The notes below the pieces were generated by a model, which worked only from the letters and a program-made list of their open reading frames with translations, was not told the DNA's origin and made no database searches. The translations under genes were made by a program, and so were the position numbers. A stretch of DNA of 27,197 nt from Patescibacteria group bacterium UBA661 (GTDB taxonomy: Bacteria > Patescibacteriota > Minisyncoccia > Phycocordibacterales > UBA918): contig DBNX01000008.1 in the NCBI GenBank assembly GCA_002299465.1, positions 1 through 27,197 of the forward strand, given 5' to 3'. Below are positions 1 through 6,773 of this stretch, one piece after another (the first letter of the stretch is position 1; every line of letters starts with the position of its first letter).

Positions 1-920
1 TCAGACAGAGCAATCCCTAGCGTGCTGGTACTGATTTGTGTCCAGGTGTTGCCGGCGGCGCCGATAAGAAGTTGCTGCGCCGTCACGCTCGCAAGACCAG
101 TCCCACCATTGACCGCGCTTAAAGCTGAGCCCAGGTTTAAGTGACTAATCGTCGTGGTCGCCAGTGTAGTTAAGCCAGTCACCAGCGCGTTTCCCTCGAC
201 CGCGAAGCGCGCGGAAGGAGTACTGGTACCGACGCCGACGTTGCCATTACTTAAAATAGTGAATACTTCAGTCACGCCGCCAAAGAAACGAGCGACAGCA
301 CCAGCACCGTTTTGTATCACCGTAAAGAGCGGGCCGGCCGTACTTGCCTCCATAGTGTCAGCCTCATCGGAGCGGAGGAAGGAGGAGGTGGCTAAACCAT
401 CAAGCAGTCTGGCGTTGTCGGCAGTGGTAGCCGTCCCAGCCGTCTCCGCGAAGCGCGCGACAAAAGCCGCGGGCACCGTGCCGAGGATTTTGCGCGGACT
501 CATCTCACCATCCCAAGCCGGTGCGCCCCCCGCCCCGCCAATCTCAACCGCGAGATAAAGCGTCTGATTGAAGCTCACGCCAGTAAGCGGCGCGACCGAG
601 CCGAGCATAACTGAGAACAAACCGTTGGTGACCGAGACGCGATTAACGCCAGTGCGCTCTTCTGTCCAGATCGCGGTTGAGGTCGGCGCGGTTGGCGAAG
701 TAGTAAGCCAAAAGCGCATATTGTAGTTGCCGTTTGGTACAGCTATTCCGCTCGGAGCAGTGAGTTTGCCTTGGTAGTTGATTTGCGGATTAGCTTGTGC
801 AAAGACACCCGTGGTGAAAAGGAAGAAACCAAGCGACACTAAAATTAGAAAAGCCACCATGCCGCTATGTAGGCGGAGCTTGTGGTTGGTCGGATTTAGT
901 TTTACCAATAACGCTTTCAT
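1..920 (-). CDS. Secreted fibre-like surface protein, 5' part (cut by window edge)
   Basis: An open frame runs on the minus strand from ATG at 920 to the window edge: 306 codons with no stop, so the C-terminus is missing. Residues about 20-44 form a signal peptide or anchor (hydrophobic core LILVSLGFFLF, then TTGVFAQA). Mature-side motif INYQGKLT is followed by a beta-rich region (NYNMRFWL), a motif around LLDGLATSSFLRSDEAD, and a repeat of the type NGNVGVGTSTPSARFAVEG. The last two resemble the repeat units of trimeric phage-tail-fibre or adhesin-like proteins, which often end in a peptidase S74 chaperone domain; that domain would lie outside the window. Thr, Ser, Ala and Gly dominate. I infer a secreted cell-surface fibre. 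It starts 11 bp after the stop of the neighbouring helix-turn-helix membrane protein and is probably co-transcribed with it. The motif recognition is good; the exact family is uncertain. Confidence 0.8.
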   Translation of the reverse strand, partial: MKALLVKLNPTNHKLRLHSGMVAFLILVSLGFFLFTTGVFAQANPQINYQGKLTAPSGIAVPNGNYNMRFWLTTSPTAPTSTAIWTEERTGVNRVSVTNGLFSVMLGSVAPLTGVSFNQTLYLAVEIGGAGGAPAWDGEMSPRKILGTVPAAFVARFAETAGTATTADNARLLDGLATSSFLRSDEADTMEASTAGPLFTVIQNGAGAVARFFGGVTEVFTILSNGNVGVGTSTPSARFAVEGNALVTGLTTLATTTISHLNLGSALSAVNGGTGLASVTAQQLLIGAAGNTWTQISTSTLGIALS

Positions 921-931
921 AATAAAAATCT

Positions 932-1942
932 CTATTCAACCAAAACGTTAGTGGTGTCGGACGACAGCGGTGCTGGCGTCGTATTTTTAGTACTTGGTGT
1001 CAGTCTGTTTGGCGTTGCTTCATTTTCGGTTGGTTGGACTGATGCTGATTGCGTCGCTTGGTTTGATATTGATTGTGCTGGCGGTGCTGTCTGCTCTACT
1101 TGTGTTGTCGCTCGGTTTTGTACTGGCAAAGTCACGAAAGGATAAGTAGTAACCGCCCCGGTCGCGGCAGTGAACGTCACTACCCCACTCCGCTCACTAG
1201 TAAACTCAACCGCGACTGGGTCTGAAAACAAACTAGCTACCGCCGCCTCAGTACGCACTGCTCCTTGCTTGGCAAACAACAAAATTCCCTCTTGTGCACT
1301 GGTGAGTGTGAGTGGTTCTAATGTTCTCTCGGTCGTGAAAATTGGTCGCTCTTCAATTGTGGTAAGAACGAGAGTTTCCTGCGTGGCAGCTTCACCAACT
1401 AGCTGGAATGGTGATCTACCTGGCGGGCTCTCTGATGCACCTGGCACGGTTGGTGCTGATTGTAAAGCTAGGGTGTTGCTGTCGCTACGGCCGGACCCTA
1501 ATTCTAAATTGGAAGTCTCAACAAACGGTGCAATCAAACTGGCGAGTTTGATTTCGGGAACGAGTAAAGCCGTGTACAAACCCACGCCAGTAAAAACTCC
1601 TACACACAAAACAGCTAGTGTTGCCGTCAGGGCATCCAGGCGATGTCTTGATTCGGTTTTTTTTATCTCTGACTGGAGAGTCGTCAGGGCTTGCTTCGCT
1701 ATTAGTTCGTGTTTACGTTCGGCACGCAATTCTTCTTTGCGAACCTCTTCTAAAGATTTTGCCTCAATCACAAAACGCTCCAAAGAAATCGGATCAACAA
1801 ACCACTGTCTACCAATTTGTGAGGCGACGATTTTTTCCTCGCGTGCCAAGCGTGCTACATAATCCCGGGAATAGGATACTGCAGTAGCTGCCTCTTTCAG
1901 AGGAATTAGATTAACACCATTAATCTCGATCGTGGTCGACAT
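932..1942 (-). CDS. Membrane-tethered MerR/excisionase-like HTH protein (first paralogue)
   Basis: This 336-residue protein has three parts. Residues about 5-57 resemble a MerR/excisionase-type winged helix: LKEAATAVSYSRDYVARLA gives the helix-turn-helix, and GRQWFVDP the wing. Residues about 62-100 are charged and probably a helical or coiled-coil linker. One membrane helix follows at about 103-128 (ALTATLAVLCVGVFTGVGLY). The remaining 200 residues are Thr/Ser/Pro-rich and should lie outside the cell. The topology predicts a cytoplasmic DNA-binding head tied to the membrane with an extracytoplasmic tail. It is a paralogue of the upstream neighbour (both share DYV and GRxWxV in the HTH) and sits directly before a fibre gene, so control of surface-protein expression is a reasonable inference. 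An AAAGGT ribosome-binding site lies 7 nt before the ATG. The target and function are unknown. Confidence 0.8.
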   Translation of the reverse strand: MSTTIEINGVNLIPLKEAATAVSYSRDYVARLAREEKIVASQIGRQWFVDPISLERFVIEAKSLEEVRKEELRAERKHELIAKQALTTLQSEIKKTESRHRLDALTATLAVLCVGVFTGVGLYTALLVPEIKLASLIAPFVETSNLELGSGRSDSNTLALQSAPTVPGASESPPGRSPFQLVGEAATQETLVLTTIEERPIFTTERTLEPLTLTSAQEGILLFAKQGAVRTEAAVASLFSDPVAVEFTSERSGVVTFTAATGAVTTYPFVTLPVQNRATTQVEQTAPPAQSISNQATQSASVQPTENEATPNRLTPSTKNTTPAPLSSDTTNVLVE

Positions 1943-1949
1943 ACGATTT

Positions 1950-1962
1950 ACCTTTAATTATA
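1950..1962 (-). promoter_or_regulatory. Possible -10 box and RBS of the first HTH gene
   Basis: On the minus strand TATAAT occupies 1962-1957 and AAAGGT occupies 1955-1950, 7 nt before the ATG at 1942. The two overlap, so if the TATAAT is the true -10 the transcript would start at or just before the RBS. Either the RBS is used on a read-through message from the upstream paralogue, or the TATAAT is a chance A+T match. Confidence 0.4.
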
Positions 1963-2018
1963 AATCTATGTCGAGATAAATCAGAGTGATGTACTGGGTA
2001 TAACTCGGGTCAATTTTG

Positions 2019-3215
2019 CTAGCGCCGTAAATCTTCTAAGTTAATTTGGTAGGAAGTGTTCAGTGCTCCTAAGCTAGATTCAAAAACGATGACTCGCTCC
2101 AAAAAGACTGCTGTCACTAAACCTAGCAGAGACAACAAACAGAGCATCCACAAAACAATCTGGGGCGCAGAAAAACTTACCGAACTACTGACCGCTACGT
2201 TTTTTTTATTATCGGAGCGCTCACGCACCCAAACTGGTGTAAAAATGTCCCCAGACATTAAAGACTTATTGTCATTTTCCGACTCAGGAATTGTCCTCGG
2301 CCGGGAGTTTGTTATCTGGCGACTGCTTATCTTCGGCAAAACTGAGTTTTCTGAACTACTTGACCCCAGATTAGATGCCGATAACTTGGACTTGGGGTGT
2401 ACTTGATAATCTTTTGTGATAATCACATTGTAACTATGTTCTTGGGTATCTTTAGCTTTCGCAGACGCTACGTTAGCTTGTCCTTCCCCTTTCCTGATTG
2501 GTAATCCTGACCTAAGAACGCTACCGCCATCTCTTGTTATCGCACTTGAATCAAAGTCATCAGTTCTAAATATATTTGTTCGTATTGTCGGCTTATCTAT
2601 ATTTTTATGACCAAAATCAGTTTCGTTAGTTTCAAAACTAGGATCTAAAGAGGATACTTGCAAAGTACCAGCCAGGGCTACGCTTGGTAATGGTTCTGGT
2701 GTAAGTTTAGATTGATGCACGGTCTGACTTTTCACACGAAGAACATCTGCTTCTGCTAAATCTACAGAAAGTTTTGCTGTCTTAACTGGCTGATTTTTAA
2801 GTGGTGGCAACAAATCAGCTTCGTCTGCCTCGTACTTAGCCGGCTTCCAATTAACTCGCGTCAAGTAGTTGCCTCCAACCAAAGGTTTGCTTTGTCTGTT
2901 AGAAACTATTCTGGGTAGCTCTTCTACAATATTTTTTTCTGGCGATTCGATTTTTTCTAATTGCTTGTCTGTCCGAGATACCTTTATTTTTTCTTTGCTA
3001 AATTTAATTTTATCGGCTGAGCTAGTTTTTATGTGACGAGTGACTTTGTGTCCAGAGATAGAGTCGCTCGACACATACCAAGTGCGTCCTACTAGCTTCG
3101 CCGCAACTTTTCCAGAGCGACAAAGCTGCCCAACGTAATCAGCGGTGTAACGAAAACGCTTGGCGACCACAGACGCTTTCACATACTCAACCCCATCGAT
3201 AACAAGTACCTCCAT
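2019..3215 (-). CDS. Membrane-tethered MerR/excisionase-like HTH protein (second paralogue)
   Basis: This 398-residue protein has the same N-terminal architecture as its downstream neighbour: a MerR/excisionase-like HTH at about 5-55 (VVAKRFRYTADYVGQLCRSG followed by GRTWYVSSDSI). A long, charged, low-complexity Ser/Lys/Thr-rich region covers about 60-345, with a single membrane helix near the C-terminus at about 352-373 (IVLWMLCLLSLLGLVTAVFL) and a short tail of about 25 residues. Unlike the paralogue, nearly the whole protein would stay in the cytoplasm with the DNA-binding head on a long flexible tether. It is separated from the paralogue by 76 bp. The start is supported by the HTH beginning at once and by a TATACT box just upstream. 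No function can be assigned beyond DNA binding at the membrane, and the regulatory role is inferred. Confidence 0.8.
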   Translation of the reverse strand: MEVLVIDGVEYVKASVVAKRFRYTADYVGQLCRSGKVAAKLVGRTWYVSSDSISGHKVTRHIKTSSADKIKFSKEKIKVSRTDKQLEKIESPEKNIVEELPRIVSNRQSKPLVGGNYLTRVNWKPAKYEADEADLLPPLKNQPVKTAKLSVDLAEADVLRVKSQTVHQSKLTPEPLPSVALAGTLQVSSLDPSFETNETDFGHKNIDKPTIRTNIFRTDDFDSSAITRDGGSVLRSGLPIRKGEGQANVASAKAKDTQEHSYNVIITKDYQVHPKSKLSASNLGSSSSENSVLPKISSRQITNSRPRTIPESENDNKSLMSGDIFTPVWVRERSDNKKNVAVSSSVSFSAPQIVLWMLCLLSLLGLVTAVFLERVIVFESSLGALNTSYQINLEDLRR

Positions 3216-3226
3216 AACTACGCATT

Positions 3227-3232
3227 AGTATA
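3227..3232 (-). promoter_or_regulatory. TATACT -10 box, nearly leaderless
   Basis: TATACT on the minus strand lies 11 nt before the ATG at 3215, which leaves an expected 5' leader of only about 5 nt and no room for a ribosome-binding site. No good -35 box is visible 16-18 nt upstream; that space is taken by the gatB terminator. Confidence 0.5.
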
Positions 3233-3238
3233 ACTCAG

Positions 3239-3263
3239 AAACCCGACTTTGCGGGTCGGGTTT
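3239..3263 (-). terminator. Terminator hairpin after gatB
   Basis: A perfect 9-bp inverted repeat (AAACCCGAC / GTCGGGTTT) with a 7-nt loop begins 30 bp downstream of the gatB stop. On the minus strand it is followed by TTTCTGAGTT, a weak T-tract. Its 3' side abuts the promoter of the downstream HTH gene, so termination and initiation are packed within about 40 bp. Confidence 0.7.
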
Positions 3264-3293
3264 AGGTGAGAATGTTTATAACTCTCTAAAAAA

Positions 3294-4709
3294 TTACTTC
3301 AGTGCATTCCTAATCAAGTCAGCGAGTAGACCTGGGTTAGCGGTACCTCGACTTTTTTTCATACCCTGCCCAACCAAAAACTGTAGGGCGGATAGCTTGC
3401 CTTGGCGATATTGTATTACAGCATCATTATTTTCGTTAATTATCTCTGCTACCAGTGGTTGTAAGGCTGACGGATCCGAAGATTGCGCTAGACCACGCTC
3501 CTTGGCAAGTGCTACGGGATCACCGCCAGTCTCTACTAGCTCAATCAACAAATCTTTCGCCACTCGAGAGCTAACGCCACCACTGCTGACCATTTCCATA
3601 AGCGCGAGAAAGTCCGTTGGTTCTATCCGCAAAGACTTACCTTGTTGGATAAGAGCCAATATGTCAGATAGCAAATAATTGGCGGCTAGCTTTAAAACAT
3701 CAAAATTATTACTTTTATTGTCCGAAGCTAGTACCGCTTCATAAAATCCAGAAACTTCTTTCTGTGCCACCAACAACTCAATCTGGGCTTCTGTCAATCC
3801 GATGTATCTATATTTTTCACGCTTTTTATCTGGCAATTCAGGCATTATCTCGGCTAGACGAGCTGTGCTGAAATAATCGTGTGTGGTGAGGTCCATCTTT
3901 GGTAAGTCTGGATCTGGGAAATAGCGGTAGTCCTTAGCTGTTTCCTTGCTACGCTGCGTAAAAGTAACCAACCTAGCCTCATCCCAACCCCTAGTTTCTT
4001 GCGAGACTACTCCACCTGATTCTAGTACCGCTATCTGACGCTTAATCTCAAAATCAATAGCAGACTCAACGGAGCGAAAGGAGTTTAAATTCTTGACCTC
4101 AACTTTCGTGCCAAAAGCAGACGTACTGCTTACGGAAATGTTCGCCTCCACTCGCATCTCTCCTCTCTCCATTTGGGCATCAGAAATATTCAGCGTCCGA
4201 AGCAAGAGTTGTAATTCACGCGCAAACTCCACTGCCGTCTTGGCATCATGAATGACCGGCTCGGTGACCAGCTCCATTAGCGGTACTCCGGAACGATTGA
4301 AGTCAACGAGACTCACGCCAGCCTGCTCATGTTGAGAACGTGCTGTATCTTCTTCTAAGTGAACTCGTGTCAACGCCACACCACGAAGTGCGCCCCCCTT
4401 AAGAAACGGGTAGGCATATTGACTAATCTGATAGGCTTTCGGAATATCTGGGTAAAAATAATTTTTACGATCGAACTCAGAGTAGGTAGCAATCTCCGCC
4501 CCCACAGCTCCACCCAACAATAAGACCATCGCCACCGCCTCCTCGTTTGGTACTGGCAGTGTTCCGGGATGAGCAAGACAAATTGGACAAATGTGCGTGT
4601 TGGGTTCGCCATCATGCGGATCATTTTTACAACCACAAAACATCTTGCTCTTAGTCTTTAGTTCGGCATGGACTTCAAGACCAATCGTCGCTGTATACGT
4701 CTTACTCAT
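3294..4709 (-). CDS. gatB: Aspartyl/glutamyl-tRNA amidotransferase subunit B
   Basis: GatB is the tRNA-binding kinase subunit of GatCAB. It phosphorylates the side chain of misacylated Glu-tRNA(Gln) or Asp-tRNA(Asn), which is then amidated with ammonia delivered by GatA. The 471 residues match the family length. Visible signatures are the N-terminal IGLEVHAEL, a zinc cysteine cluster at about C25, C27, C41 and C44 (CGC then CPIC), DFNRSGVPLMELVTEP, RMEVE-like RVEANIS, KVEVKNLNSFRSVE, YRYFPDPDLP and a C-terminal YqeY/GatB tail domain ending in a typical GTANPGLLADLI. The family is certain. Neither gatA nor gatC is adjacent, so the complex is encoded at scattered loci. A hairpin terminator follows. 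The gene lies 73 bp downstream of obg on the same strand and may be read from its own promoter. Confidence 0.97.
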   Translation of the reverse strand: MSKTYTATIGLEVHAELKTKSKMFCGCKNDPHDGEPNTHICPICLAHPGTLPVPNEEAVAMVLLLGGAVGAEIATYSEFDRKNYFYPDIPKAYQISQYAYPFLKGGALRGVALTRVHLEEDTARSQHEQAGVSLVDFNRSGVPLMELVTEPVIHDAKTAVEFARELQLLLRTLNISDAQMERGEMRVEANISVSSTSAFGTKVEVKNLNSFRSVESAIDFEIKRQIAVLESGGVVSQETRGWDEARLVTFTQRSKETAKDYRYFPDPDLPKMDLTTHDYFSTARLAEIMPELPDKKREKYRYIGLTEAQIELLVAQKEVSGFYEAVLASDNKSNNFDVLKLAANYLLSDILALIQQGKSLRIEPTDFLALMEMVSSGGVSSRVAKDLLIELVETGGDPVALAKERGLAQSSDPSALQPLVAEIINENNDAVIQYRQGKLSALQFLVGQGMKKSRGTANPGLLADLIRNALK

Positions 4710-4782
4710 AGTAAATAATGTGTGCTAAAAATAATAATTCCCTACCCTAAAGTAAAGACTCAGTCATTATTAAATCCTGATT

Positions 4783-5751
4783 CTAAGCGCGACGCAAATG
4801 AGCTACTAGCAAATCTTGCAATTCTTTACTGCCATAAGCATTTTTTGCTGATATAACAAACACACGCTTGTTAATTTTGTCAAACTCTTTAACAGCTTGG
4901 TCAATATGAGCTTGTTCTACAAGGTCAGATTTAGTCAAAATTATCCACTCTTCTTTTTCGTCTAAGCTTTTTCCGTACTTAGATAACTCATCCCGAATTG
5001 TATAATATGAAGAGACAACATCAACAGTCTCCAGCGAAACTAAGTGCAGAAGCATTTTTGTGCGGGAAACGTGACGAAGAAAAGTGTGTCCCAGACCCTT
5101 ACCGTCGGCTGCCCCACTGATCAAACCGGGGATGTCAGCAATGATAAAACCATACAAGTCTCCTAAATTTGGTTCGGTGGTTGTAAATGGGTAGGCGCCG
5201 ACTTTAGCGTGAGCATTAGTAAGAGTGTTTAATAAAGTAGACTTACCAGCGTTAGGCATACCAACTAAACCAACATCAACTACCAAAGAGAGTTCGATGA
5301 TAAACTCACCGTCTTCACCTGGTTGTCCTTTGGTGGATTCTTGCGGACTACGATTGGTGGCCGTTTTGAACTGCTCGTTACCAATTCCTCCCCCTCCCCC
5401 CTTAAGCACGCGGACTGTCTCACCTTCCGCCAAAAGCTCGTAACGACGCTCTCTAGAAACATCTGTAACAATAGAACCAACTGGTACCTCGAGAATAAAG
5501 TCTTCCCCGTTTTTGCCAAACTTACTACCACCCATACCCGCCTGACCAGACGCGGCAGCAAATTTTTTGTCACCAGTATACTTCGCTAGCAAATTAACAT
5601 CACGCACGGCTCGTATATAAACACTACCGCCCCGACCACCGTTACCGCCAGCCGGTCCAGCCCTGGGCTTAAATTTTTCGTGTCGCCAACGCGTCACGCC
5701 ATCGCCACCAGCACCAGCTTTTAGATAAACATTTATTGTATCGACAAACAT
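4783..5751 (-). CDS. obg: Obg family GTPase (CgtA)
   Basis: Obg is a ribosome-associated GTPase acting in large-subunit maturation and stress signalling. The glycine-rich Obg fold fills residues 1-158 (KAGAGGDG, AGPAGGNGGRGG, GGGGGIGN). The G domain follows, with G1 GMPNAGKS at about 164-171, switch region YPFTTTEPNLG, G3 DIPG at about 206-209, G4 TKSD at about 273-276 and G5 SAK at about 301-303. The protein ends at 322 residues, directly after the G domain, so the C-terminal OCT domain found in some homologues is absent; this is common in short Obg proteins. The ATG at 5751 is set by the conserved FVDTINVYLKAG start. A 7-bp inverted repeat lies only 4 bp upstream of the start codon and may be an operator or part of the promoter. 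Confidence 0.96.
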   Translation of the reverse strand: MFVDTINVYLKAGAGGDGVTRWRHEKFKPRAGPAGGNGGRGGSVYIRAVRDVNLLAKYTGDKKFAAASGQAGMGGSKFGKNGEDFILEVPVGSIVTDVSRERRYELLAEGETVRVLKGGGGGIGNEQFKTATNRSPQESTKGQPGEDGEFIIELSLVVDVGLVGMPNAGKSTLLNTLTNAHAKVGAYPFTTTEPNLGDLYGFIIADIPGLISGAADGKGLGHTFLRHVSRTKMLLHLVSLETVDVVSSYYTIRDELSKYGKSLDEKEEWIILTKSDLVEQAHIDQAVKEFDKINKRVFVISAKNAYGSKELQDLLVAHLRRA

Positions 5752-5754
5752 GAC

Positions 5755-5774
5755 TTACTGTAATAGCACAGTAA
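5755..5774. promoter_or_regulatory. Palindrome at the obg start
   Basis: A perfect inverted repeat TTACTGT / ACAGTAA with a 6-nt spacer lies 3 nt upstream of the obg start codon. On the minus strand it contains a TATTAC sequence 8 nt before the ATG, at the spacing seen for -10 boxes elsewhere in the window. It could be a repressor site over a leaderless promoter. Confidence 0.4.
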
Positions 5775-5943
5775 AGGCTGCCTGTACAGTTCGCGCCCCG
5801 CATTGCGCAGCAATCATAAGTGGAGTTAATTGTCGATTTCTCGCTAAGACTGTCCTGACGATGACACAGTTGGTGTACTCCAATATAGAGGTGGCTGGTA
5901 TCCTTTCTGCGTGTTCCCGAGATCCAGAAGAGGGATTGTCTCT

Positions 5944-5986
5944 AGAATCCTCCATCCCTAGACTGGTCCTAGGGATGGAGGATTCT
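5944..5986. repeat. Perfect hairpin, 18-bp arms, 7-nt loop
   Basis: The left arm at 5944-5961 and the right arm at 5969-5986 are exact reverse complements around the loop ACTGGTC. The loop-proximal end of each arm is CTAG (left arm ends CCCTAG, right arm begins CTAGGG). The hairpin at 13646-13684 has the same plan. There is no T-tract on either side, which argues against an intrinsic terminator. Confidence 0.9.
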
Positions 5987-6003
5987 TACACTTGCCTTCT
6001 TCC

Positions 6004-6026
6004 GGACTTCCTTATCTAGGAAGTCC
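6004..6026. repeat. Perfect hairpin, 9-bp arms, 5-nt loop
   Basis: GGACTTCCT at 6004-6012 pairs exactly with AGGAAGTCC at 6018-6026. It is the second member of the tandem hairpin cluster and carries a CTAG at the loop/arm junction (6016-6019). Confidence 0.85.
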
Positions 6027-6031
6027 CTAGG

Positions 6032-6057
6032 ACCGTTCTTCCCTAGAGAAGAACGGT
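6032..6057. repeat. Perfect hairpin, 10-bp arms, 6-nt loop
   Basis: ACCGTTCTTC at 6032-6041 pairs exactly with GAAGAACGGT at 6048-6057, with CCTAGA in the loop. It follows the previous hairpin after 5 nt. On the plus strand it is followed by only a few A residues. Confidence 0.85.
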
Positions 6058-6126
6058 AAAACTAGTATTTATTAGTTATATCTACTTGCCGAGAAGCTCC
6101 AGAGACACCTAAAGAGCTTGTCCACG

Positions 6127-6143
6127 TAGCTGGTTGCCAGCTA
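6127..6143. repeat. Small palindrome upstream of the tRNA promoter
   Basis: TAGCTGG and CCAGCTA flank a TTG spacer: a perfect 7-bp inverted repeat 14 nt upstream of the extended -10 of tRNA-Pro. It could be an operator or activator site, or simply another member of the hairpin cluster. Confidence 0.5.
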
Positions 6144-6156
6144 GAATTTCGTGGTA

Positions 6157-6165
6157 TGGTATACT
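6157..6165 (+). promoter_or_regulatory. Extended -10 promoter of tRNA-Pro
   Basis: TGGTATACT fits an extended -10 element (TGn then TATACT). The predicted start near 6172 is about 8 nt upstream of the mature tRNA 5' end. The TTGCCA at 6134-6139 is 20 nt away, too far for a normal -35. Confidence 0.65.
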
Positions 6166-6179
6166 GTCACCTATACACA

Positions 6180-6250
6180 CGGGGTATAGCACAGTGGTAG
6201 TGTGCATGCATGGGGTGCATGTGGCGGCGGTTCGATTCCGCCTATCCCGA
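6180..6250 (+). tRNA. tRNA-Pro (anticodon GGG)
   Basis: The 71-nt sequence folds into a full cloverleaf. The acceptor stem CGGGGTA pairs with TATCCCG (one G-U). The D stem GCAC/GTGT has loop AGTGGTA. The anticodon stem CATGC/GCATG is perfect, with loop ATGGGGT, so U33 precedes anticodon GGG. There is a 4-nt variable loop, and the T stem GGCGG/CCGCC has loop TTCGATT. The C1-G72 pair and A73 discriminator are the bacterial proline identity elements, which supports the assignment. The 3' CCA is not encoded (CCG follows A73), so CCA must be added by a nucleotidyltransferase. An oligo-T stretch at 6256-6265 probably ends the transcript. The gene stands alone, divergent from obg. Confidence 0.93.
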
Positions 6251-6315
6251 CCGGATTTTTCTTTTCGAGCACTTCGTTAAATTGCTCTAATACAAATGTT
6301 TACAAAACAATTCCA

Positions 6316-6361
6316 CCGCAGGTAGCTCTCTGTGGAAAAATTTACAGAGAATTACCGGCGG
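6316..6361. repeat. Long imperfect hairpin between tRNA-Pro and the YvlD gene
   Basis: Paired blocks CCGC/GCGG, GGTA/TACC and TCTCTGT/ACAGAGA are separated by 1-2 nt mismatches and close on a 10-nt loop. The structure lies between the plus-strand tRNA and the end of the minus-strand membrane-protein gene, so it could serve either as a terminator. No strong T-tract follows. The next 40 bp hold two imperfect 20-nt direct repeats beginning GGCAAT (6378 and 6398). Confidence 0.55.
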
Positions 6362-6413
6362 CGAAGGCAGGTTCTCTGGCAATTTATTTGAGTTATCGGC
6401 AATATTTTTAGAG

Positions 6414-6749
6414 TTATTGGATGTAGCGATTGCCAATAGTACTGACAACAGTGACGATGAGTGACCCAAGAAAAGCCGCCCAAAATCCCGAGACACTAAA
6501 TCCTTCAATGAAACTGGAGGCAAACCAAAAGAGTGCGGTGTTGATGATTAAAATGAAAAGGCCTAAAGTCAGTACGGTTATTGGTAGGGTGAGAATGATT
6601 AGAATGGGGCGAACAAAAAGATTAAGGAGTCCAAGTACCACTGCCGCGACTAAAGCCGGATAAAGACCACTAATTTCAATCCCCGGCACATACGCCGCCA
6701 CCACCAACAAAGTGAGGGTGGTAAGTAAAAGTCTGGTTATGAGTTTCAT
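6414..6749 (-). CDS. YvlD/phage-holin-family membrane protein
   Basis: This 111-residue protein is almost entirely hydrophobic, with four predicted membrane helices at about 4-24, 27-48, 53-75 and 85-106. The pattern LVVAAYVPGIEISGLYPALVAA and the central NLFVRPILIILTLPIT are characteristic of the YvlD family (four-TMS membrane proteins listed among phage holin superfamilies). The name is historical: chromosomal members are not lysis holins, and their molecular role is poorly known (membrane or envelope stress in Bacillus). It follows secA on the same strand after 24 bp. A TAATAC box 10 nt before the ATG suggests its own nearly leaderless promoter. The family call is firm; the function is not. 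Confidence 0.88.
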   Translation of the reverse strand: MKLITRLLLTTLTLLVVAAYVPGIEISGLYPALVAAVVLGLLNLFVRPILIILTLPITVLTLGLFILIINTALFWFASSFIEGFSVSGFWAAFLGSLIVTVVSTIGNRYIQ

Positions 6750-6773
6750 ATACAGACCAGTATTACGCAGTGC

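Larger units (their letters stand above)
5775..6156. other. Gene-free hairpin-rich intergenic region
   Basis: About 400 bp separate the divergent starts of obg and tRNA-Pro. I see no convincing coding region. The short open frames here have no RBS and run through the hairpins. The stretch from 5944 to 6143 holds four perfect hairpins (arms 18, 9, 10 and 7 bp) plus one weaker pair of 6-bp arms (AAGCTC / GAGCTT around 6094-6118). CTAG, usually among the rarest tetranucleotides in bacteria, occurs eight times between 5942 and 6144. Because both flanking genes are transcribed away from this region, the hairpins are not terminators of either one. Confidence 0.7.

Noticed and set aside
154..558. 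Plus-strand open frame near the left edge
   Set aside because: It is antisense to the fibre-protein frame, which has a signal peptide and recognisable motifs on the minus strand.
5755..5955. 66-codon open frame on the minus strand upstream of obg
   Set aside because: It has no RBS, covers the long hairpin and the obg promoter palindrome, and its product has no recognisable feature.
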